In this document: piece by piece, positions 59,309-64,000 of the stretch
Layout: each line of letters opens with the position of its first letter
How positions within the stretch are numbered: the first letter of the stretch is position 1
NCBI RefSeq assembly: GCF_003258315.1
Contig: NZ_CP030032.1
Span: 3,660,501-3,724,500 of the forward strand
Direction: 5' to 3'
Length of the DNA stretch: 64,000 nucleotides
Origin: Bradymonas sediminis
GTDB lineage: Bacteria > Myxococcota_A > Bradymonadia > Bradymonadales > Bradymonadaceae
Notes under the pieces: generated by a model
Databases searched by the model: none
Told to the model about the DNA's origin: nothing
The model's input: only the letters and a program-made list of their open reading frames with translations
Position numbers and translations under genes: made by a program

Positions 59309-60829
59309 TCACCAGTCCGTAATCTTATAATCTTTTAGGAACTGGCCCCACACATGCTCGCCGGTGTTAATGCCGTGGAGAATCGGGTCGACGATTCGCG
59401 CCGCCCCGTCCACGATATCAAGCGGCGGGTGAAAACGGTGCAGCTCGCGCTTCAGCCGCGCGTGGTGGTCCGGGTCCTCATCGGTCACCCAGCCGGTGTC
59501 CACGCTATTCATATGAATGCCCGACTCAATATAGTCGGGCGCGCTGGTGCGCGTCATCATATTCAGCCCGGCCTTGGCCATGTTGGTATGCGGATGCCGG
59601 TCGGTCTTAAAGACCCGGTAGAACTGCCCCTCCATGGCCGAGACGTTCACGATATGCTTGTCGGCCGTGGGCACCTTTTCCATCAGACGTTTGAGGCGCG
59701 CGTTGATAATAAACGGCGCGACCGCGTTGACCAGGTGAACCTCCAACATTTCGATCGCGGAGACCTCGTCGAGCTTGAGACGCCAGCTATTTACCTTGCG
59801 CAGATCAACCTGCTGAAGGTCAGCATCCAGCTCACCGGCCGGAAAAAGATGATGCCCACGCTCGCCATCTTCGGCGAGCAGTTCGACTTGGCTGAGGTGG
59901 GCCGAAGTGACCTTTTGGGTGGTGTCCAATTCACTGCCACCGTCGGCGAGCAACCCGCTGGCGGCGGTGGTCGGGTTGAAGGTACCGACCAGGGCAAGTT
60001 CGTCGGGGGACATCTCCTCGGCGCCAAGCTCCGCCGCCATCAGATGGTCGTAGAATCCGGACGGGCGCCGCACCGTTTGACAGGCGTTATTGATGATAAA
60101 ATCGAGGCGATCGAGCGTGCGATTGAGCTCCGCGCAGAAATTCTCGACGCTCGGGGTATGGCGAAGGTCGATGCCATAGATCTTGAGGCGATCTTTCCAC
60201 TCGTCGAAATCCTCCTCAGCGGCGTAGCGGCGCGCGGCGTCGTGGGGAAAGCGCGTGGTACAGATCACCGACGCCCCCGCCCGCAGCAGCAGGATCGCCG
60301 CCTGGTAGCCGATCTTGACGCGCGACCCGGTCACCAGCGCCACGCGCCCGCGCAAATCGGCGGTCTGTGAGCGCTTGGCGTAGTTGAAATCACCGCATTT
60401 GATACACATCTGATCGTAGAAAAAATGCACGTCCGTGAAGGCGTCGCGGCAGACATAGCAGGTGCGCTCCTCCTCGGTCTGGCCGATGGGCTCGGAGGCC
60501 GGCGCAGCCGCCAACTCCTTGAACTTCGACGCGTCGCGCCAACGCGGCGTCAGGAACACCGGGTTGCTGCGTTTTTCGCGGATCTCGGTCTGATCCATCA
60601 GCGCCTCGTCGTGCTCGCGGCGCTGCTGCTTTTCTTTTTTGAGCCGCGCCCGCGCGAGCTTTTTGCGCGCGCGTTTCCCCGGCCGAGACACCATGCCGGC
60701 GGCCATCAAAAACCGATTGCGCACCTCGGTCTCGACGTCAGCCAACAGCCCGCGATCCTCCTGGATTTCCTCAAGTAATTGCGTCGCATTCTCGATGCGC
60801 GCGAGCAGATCTTTTAATTCGTCAGTCAC
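59309..60829 (-). CDS. Atypical short-chain dehydrogenase with N-terminal CxxC pairs
   Basis: About 506 residues; the GTG at 60829 has AAAGGG nine bases upstream, and a TTG at 60838 is the alternative. A basic coiled-coil N-terminus is followed by CYVC and CIKC (about 124-127 and 142-145), a likely zinc ribbon. Then an SDR domain: TGSRVKIGYQAAILLLRAGA (nucleotide site), FIINNACQTV, VNVSAMEGQFYRVF with the catalytic-type Ser. At the YxxxK position the sequence is TNMAKAGLNMM, so the Tyr is Thr while the Lys stays. An insertion of about 100 residues lies between NNAC and the Ser. Substrate unknown. Confidence 0.85.
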   Translation of the reverse strand: MTDELKDLLARIENATQLLEEIQEDRGLLADVETEVRNRFLMAAGMVSRPGKRARKKLARARLKKEKQQRREHDEALMDQTEIREKRSNPVFLTPRWRDASKFKELAAAPASEPIGQTEEERTCYVCRDAFTDVHFFYDQMCIKCGDFNYAKRSQTADLRGRVALVTGSRVKIGYQAAILLLRAGASVICTTRFPHDAARRYAAEEDFDEWKDRLKIYGIDLRHTPSVENFCAELNRTLDRLDFIINNACQTVRRPSGFYDHLMAAELGAEEMSPDELALVGTFNPTTAASGLLADGGSELDTTQKVTSAHLSQVELLAEDGERGHHLFPAGELDADLQQVDLRKVNSWRLKLDEVSAIEMLEVHLVNAVAPFIINARLKRLMEKVPTADKHIVNVSAMEGQFYRVFKTDRHPHTNMAKAGLNMMTRTSAPDYIESGIHMNSVDTGWVTDEDPDHHARLKRELHRFHPPLDIVDGAARIVDPILHGINTGEHVWGQFLKDYKITDW

Positions 60830-60848
60830 AGCTACCAACCCTTTGAAA

Positions 60849-60872
60849 GCCGCCCTCTTTTGGGCGGCTTAG
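60849..60872 (-). terminator. Hairpin between the DbpA and SDR genes
   Basis: AAGCCGCCC / GGGCGGCTT with a short loop, 36 bp after the DbpA stop and about 10 bases before the SDR Shine-Dalgarno. The U-tract is only UUU, so termination may be partial and the two genes could be linked. Confidence 0.6.
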
Positions 60873-60907
60873 TTGAAAGTACCACCTTGCAAACAGGTCC
60901 AGACGAT

Positions 60908-62299
60908 TTATTCGCTGCCGAGCATAAAGGCCCGGAACGTCTTCGCCTTGATCTTGCCACGATTGATGCGCGCCAGCGCCTTCTCGGCCACCGCGTGATG
61001 CATCGCCACAAAAGTGATGCGGTCGCGCACCGAGATCAGCCCGATGGTGCCGCCGTCGAACCCCATATCGCCGGTGAGCGCGCCGACGATATCCCCGGGG
61101 CGCAGCTTATCCTTGCGCCCGCCCTGAATGGCGATGGTCATCATATCAGCCGGCTTGGGGTCGGGGAAACGGTCGGGAAGATCGCCCGCGCGGGTGATCT
61201 CAACGCCGTTAAAATACTCGTCCAGCTCGACGATCTTCTTCTGGTCCTTGTGCCCGATGATGCTGATCGCGAGCCCCTCACCGCCGGCGCGCGCGGTGCG
61301 CCCGATGCGGTGCACAAACGCCTTGGTGTCGCGCGGCAGCTCGTAGTTAATCACCGCGTCGACCTCATCCACGTCGAGCCCGCGCGCCGCCACGTTGGTC
61401 GCGACCAGCAGGCGCACGCTCTTATTGCTAAACATCAGCAGCATATCGTCGCGCTCGCGCTGCTCCAGCCCGCCGTGCAAAGCCCGCGCGGAATGCCCGG
61501 CGGCCTCCAACTCGTGGACCACCTCATCGCAGGTGTCGCGCTGGTTGCAGAAGATAATCGCCGACTCGGGCTTATGCCGGGCAAGCACCCGCTCAAGCGC
61601 GTCGATCCGCTCCACGCCCGCGATATGATAGAGAAATTGCGTGATCTCGGGGGCGTCCTCCTGGGAGACGACCGACACGAATTTCGCGTCATTCTGGAAC
61701 TCCTCGCTCAGCTCGCGCACCGCGTCGGTGAGCGTGGCCGAGAAAAACAGCGTCTGGCGCGAGGCCGGCGCAAAATCGGCCACCTCAGACACGTCGTGCA
61801 CAAAGCCCATATCGAGCATGCGATCGGCCTCGTCGAGCACCAGCGTTGACAGCTCAGACAGGTCCAGGGTCTCGCGGCGAAGATGGTCGAGCACACGCCC
61901 CGGCGTCCCCACCACCACGTCGACCCCGTGCCCCAGCGACTCGCGCTGGCGCGAGAAGGGATGCCCGCCGCACAGCGTCACGATATTGGTATTGGCCAGC
62001 GGCCGGGCGAGCGCGCGCAGATTGTCGGTGACCTGGGCGGCGAGCTCGCGGGTGGGGCACAAAACGAGGGCGCCGGGGCGCGCGCCGCCGGGCTTAATAT
62101 TGCGCAAGAGCGCCAGCCCGAAGGCCGCCGTCTTGCCGGTTCCGGTGCTCGCGTGGCCGAGCACATCGGCCCCCTCGAGCATCATCGGCAGGGCCTCTGC
62201 CTGGATCGCTGTCATCTTCTCGTAGCCAAGTTGGTCGAGGTTCTCGACCCATTCCGGGCCCAGATTAAGGGTTCGAAAGGTCTTATCGCTGAAAATCAT
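60908..62299 (-). CDS. dbpA: DEAD-box RNA helicase, DbpA type
   Basis: 463 residues from the ATG at 62299; an ATG at 62332 is possible, and neither has a clear Shine-Dalgarno. Helicase motifs: Q-motif MTAIQAEALP, Walker A ASTGTGKTAAF, PTRELAAQV, GTPGRVLDHL, VLDEADRMLD, SATL, ATNVAARGLDV and HRIGRTARAG. The C-terminal 75 residues (MTIAIQGGRKDKLRPGDIVG, ISVRDRITFVAMHHAVAEKA) are the DbpA RNA-binding domain that recognises hairpin 92 of 23S rRNA. It assists 50S assembly in an ATP-dependent manner. Its gene follows the LLM gene but a terminator separates them. Confidence 0.95.
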   Translation of the reverse strand: MIFSDKTFRTLNLGPEWVENLDQLGYEKMTAIQAEALPMMLEGADVLGHASTGTGKTAAFGLALLRNIKPGGARPGALVLCPTRELAAQVTDNLRALARPLANTNIVTLCGGHPFSRQRESLGHGVDVVVGTPGRVLDHLRRETLDLSELSTLVLDEADRMLDMGFVHDVSEVADFAPASRQTLFFSATLTDAVRELSEEFQNDAKFVSVVSQEDAPEITQFLYHIAGVERIDALERVLARHKPESAIIFCNQRDTCDEVVHELEAAGHSARALHGGLEQRERDDMLLMFSNKSVRLLVATNVAARGLDVDEVDAVINYELPRDTKAFVHRIGRTARAGGEGLAISIIGHKDQKKIVELDEYFNGVEITRAGDLPDRFPDPKPADMMTIAIQGGRKDKLRPGDIVGALTGDMGFDGGTIGLISVRDRITFVAMHHAVAEKALARINRGKIKAKTFRAFMLGSE

Positions 62300-62367
62300 A
62301 GGTATGGGGTCTATCTGGTAAATTTGTCTCATCGCGATTCGGATTCGCGACGTGGAATTCTGCGCAC

Positions 62368-62398
62368 AAAAAAGCTCCGGAGCAAATCGCTCCGGAGC
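62368..62398 (-). terminator. Intrinsic terminator of the LLM gene
   Basis: GCTCCGGAGC repeated in both arms (the word is itself a palindrome) with a 5-nt loop, followed by UUUUUU in the minus direction, about 70 bp after the LLM stop. Confidence 0.92.
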
Positions 62399-62466
62399 GG
62401 TTCCCTATCACGACTGGGGCGATTCGCGAAGCTAGGCCGCCAGTCGCCCCTTCACCTCGGATGTGC

Positions 62467-63750
62467 TCAGGTTGGTTTGGCCAGGCCCAGATGCCCGCGC
62501 AGCGTGTCGCTCTCGTAGTCTTTGCGGAAAAGCCCGCGGCGCTGCAGTTCCGGCACGACCTGCTCCACAAAATCCTCGACGCTGTGCGGCAGCGACGGCG
62601 GCATCAGGTTAAACCCGTCGGCGCCCTCATTCTTAAACCACAGCTCCATCTGGTCGACGATCTTTTTGGGCGTCCCCACGATGGTGCAATGCCCGCCGCC
62701 GGCGGCCAGGCGCCCCAGCAATTGGCGCACCGTGGGCTGCTCCGCCTCGATAATGCGCAGGATCGTGCTGTAGCGCCCCTTGGGCCCCGTAAACTCCTCC
62801 AGTGGCGGCAGCGGCGGCACCGGCGCGTCCAACTCCCAATCCATGCAATCTTTCTCGACGAACATCCCCAACTGCCGAAGCGACGCCTCGGTCGGCAATA
62901 GCTCATCCAACTCACGCTGCTTGGCCTTCGCCTCGGCTTCGGTGGAGGCCACATAGGTCACCAAACCGGGCATGATCGGAACCCCCACCGTGCGCCCCGC
63001 CGCCTTCGCGCGCCGGTTGATATCCCGATAATATTCCTGGGCGGCGGGCAAATCATAGGCCACCGCGTAGATCGCCTCGGCCCGGCTCGACGCCAGGTCG
63101 CGCCCGGGCTCGGACGCCCCCGCCTGAAACAACACCGGATGCCCCTGCGGCGGGCGCGGCACGTTCAGCGGTCCGTCCACCGAGAAGAACTCCCCTTGAT
63201 GATTGATGGGCTGGACTTTTTCGGGGTCCGCGTAATGCCCCGCGCGGTCAAAGCTCAGCGCGTCCTCATGCCAGGAATCCCACAACCTGAGCACCACGTC
63301 GACGAACTCCCCGGCTCGCCGGTAGCGGTCGGCGTGCTTGGGCATGCTCTCGTAATTGTGGTTTCGCGCCTCGGCGTCGAACATCGAGGTCACGACGTTC
63401 CACCCGATACGCCCGCCCGAAATATGGTCGAGCGAGGCGAGCATGCGCGCGGCGTGAAACGGGGTATAGAAGGTGCTTGAGACGGTACTGATCAGACCGA
63501 TCTTCTCGGTCGCCCGGCTCATCGCCGACAGCGCGGTCAGCGGCTCCAAAAACCACCAACTTCCGTCGGAGACGTTGCCGGCGGAGTGCCCGTCCGCCAA
63601 AAAAACGGCGTCGAATTTACCGCGCTCAGCGAGCTGGGCCAATCGCTCATAATAGCGAATATCGCCCAATTGCTCGACCGAGGAATCCGGGTGGCGCCAG
63701 GCAGCGCTGTGGTGACCGCAACCAAAAATAAATAGATTAAGATGCATCAT
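62467..63750 (-). CDS. LLM-class flavin-dependent monooxygenase under a TPP riboswitch
   Basis: 427 residues from the ATG at 63750 (a second ATG follows at once). The bacterial-luciferase-like barrel of the NtaA/SnaA/DszA group is clear: YYERLAQLAERGKFDAVFLA, GRIGWNVVTSMFDAEARNHN (the NVVTS flavin contact), HPVLFQAGASEPGRDLASS (the FQAG(A/S)S phosphate-binding loop) and SLPHSVEDFVEQVVPELQRR. Such enzymes use reduced FMN and oxygen to attack small organic substrates, often C-S or C-N bonds. It is a single gene between a TPP riboswitch and a terminator, so its substrate is probably a thiamine-related compound (inference). Confidence 0.93.
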   Translation of the reverse strand: MMHLNLFIFGCGHHSAAWRHPDSSVEQLGDIRYYERLAQLAERGKFDAVFLADGHSAGNVSDGSWWFLEPLTALSAMSRATEKIGLISTVSSTFYTPFHAARMLASLDHISGGRIGWNVVTSMFDAEARNHNYESMPKHADRYRRAGEFVDVVLRLWDSWHEDALSFDRAGHYADPEKVQPINHQGEFFSVDGPLNVPRPPQGHPVLFQAGASEPGRDLASSRAEAIYAVAYDLPAAQEYYRDINRRAKAAGRTVGVPIMPGLVTYVASTEAEAKAKQRELDELLPTEASLRQLGMFVEKDCMDWELDAPVPPLPPLEEFTGPKGRYSTILRIIEAEQPTVRQLLGRLAAGGGHCTIVGTPKKIVDQMELWFKNEGADGFNLMPPSLPHSVEDFVEQVVPELQRRGLFRKDYESDTLRGHLGLAKPT

Positions 63751-63758
63751 TGAAACGA

Positions 63759-63774
63759 CCTCTTGGATAAGAGG
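63759..63774 (-). promoter_or_regulatory. SD-sequestering hairpin (riboswitch expression platform)
   Basis: On the minus strand CCTCTT-ATCC-AAGAGG forms a 6-bp stem whose 3' arm AAGAGG is the Shine-Dalgarno of the LLM gene (ATG at 63750, eight bases later). This is the expected off-state of a translation-controlling TPP riboswitch. Confidence 0.8.
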
Positions 63775-63814
63775 CGAAGGCATGGATGGGCAAGACGTTG
63801 CCGCAAGCCGCTAG

Positions 63815-63905
63815 GCTGACATCCCTTCGCCAGTATGAACTGGATCAGGTTCGACGGGTATTATCTCAGCCCACAGCGGCCCTGGCCGCCGGGACACCCC
63901 GTGTC
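63815..63905 (-). ncRNA. TPP riboswitch (THI element)
   Basis: On the minus strand the conserved parts occur in order: ACACGGGGTG (P1/P2 5' side), a variable P3 arm, GGGCTGAGATAATACCC (CUGAGA pyrimidine-sensor loop), GAACCTGATCCAGTT (P4/P5) and ACTGGCGAAGGGA (closing part). All the usual thiamine-pyrophosphate contacts are present. It begins about 2 nt after the predicted transcription start and lies 65 nt upstream of the LLM start. TPP binding normally turns expression off. Confidence 0.96.
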
Positions 63906-63913
63906 GCAACTCG

Positions 63914-63941
63914 TCTATAACACACAAATTTTTCGATTCAA
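63914..63941 (-). promoter_or_regulatory. Putative promoter of the TPP-riboswitch transcript
   Basis: Minus strand TTGAAT (63941-63936), 16-bp spacer, TATAGA (63919-63914); start near 63907, right at the riboswitch 5' end. Confidence 0.55.
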
Positions 63942-63964
63942 GATGGCCCGCCCCCCCGCGCGCC

Positions 63965-64000
63965 AAAAGGCCCCGAAGCGTCTCGCTTCGGGGCCTTTTT
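63965..64000. terminator. Terminator hairpin at the window edge
   Basis: AAAAGGCCCCGAAGCG-TCT-CGCTTCGGGGCCTTTTT, a perfect 16-bp arm pair with runs of A and T on both sides; can act in both directions. It isolates the riboswitch transcript from whatever lies beyond 64000. Confidence 0.92.

Overview
This window is a high-GC bacterial chromosome segment. Its Glt/Agl-type genes, repeated AgmX/PglI-type tail domains, TPR lipoproteins, Cys-rich lipoproteins and a fused isobutyryl-CoA mutase point to a myxobacteria-related Gram-negative, most plausibly of the Bradymonadales type. That placement is inferred from gene content only. I saw no rRNA, tRNA, CRISPR array, transposase or prophage.

Layout. 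(1) 1-13143, minus strand: an envelope locus. In transcription order it encodes a periplasmic TPR protein (GltC-like), a giant TPR protein (GltD/AgmU-like), a TPR lipoprotein (GltE/AglT-like), a small exported protein (GltF position), an FHA-transmembrane-tail protein (GltG/PglI-like), two further tail-domain lipoproteins, and TPR proteins. (2) 13309-16186: two small lipoproteins and a secreted HExxH protein. (3) 16195-22205, minus: yraN-like, rnhB, a degenerate YhaN/Rad50-like membrane coiled-coil protein, and the operon rpsP-rimM-trmD-rplS with a clear promoter and an apparent AUU start for rimM. (4) 22239-22963: a BolA and CGFS-glutaredoxin pair. (5) 23710-27436, plus: fadN-like and thiolase genes for beta-oxidation. 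(6) 27452-36402: a 2.8 kb tandem duplication carrying two RCC1/Ig-like lipoprotein genes and a truncated sdhB copy, followed by intact sdhB, sdhA and sdhC. (7) 36627-44279: an HTTM-like membrane protein, a YetF/DUF421 protein, a P1B-type ATPase lacking CPC, and IcmF. (8) 44415-46961: an Mrr restriction enzyme with two HARE-HTH domains, a repeat-rich intergenic region and a Cys-rich lipoprotein. (9) 46989-52490: a six-gene sulfur-detoxification operon (two TauE-type exporters, two YeeE-type halves, a persulfide-dioxygenase-like hydrolase and a DsrE lipoprotein). It lies behind a near-consensus sigma-54 promoter and beside a divergent sigma-54 activator. (10) 52529-58696, minus: a secreted phosphodiesterase-fold lipoprotein, an anchored unknown, and three TadE/TadG-like proteins. 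(11) 58864-64000, minus: a small unknown protein, an unusual SDR, DbpA-type helicase, and an LLM flavin monooxygenase under a TPP riboswitch with a visible SD-sequestering hairpin.

How the parts work together: the left third looks like an envelope-spanning Glt/Nfs-like core. The centre is housekeeping (ribosome maturation, beta-oxidation, succinate dehydrogenase, B12-dependent acyl-CoA isomerisation). The right holds defence, sulfur stress and surface-protein functions. The strongest candidates for new biology are the sigma-54 sulfur operon, the TPP-controlled LLM enzyme, the mosaic RCC1 lipoprotein pair, the HARE-Mrr enzyme, the AUU-started rimM and the Glt-like locus.
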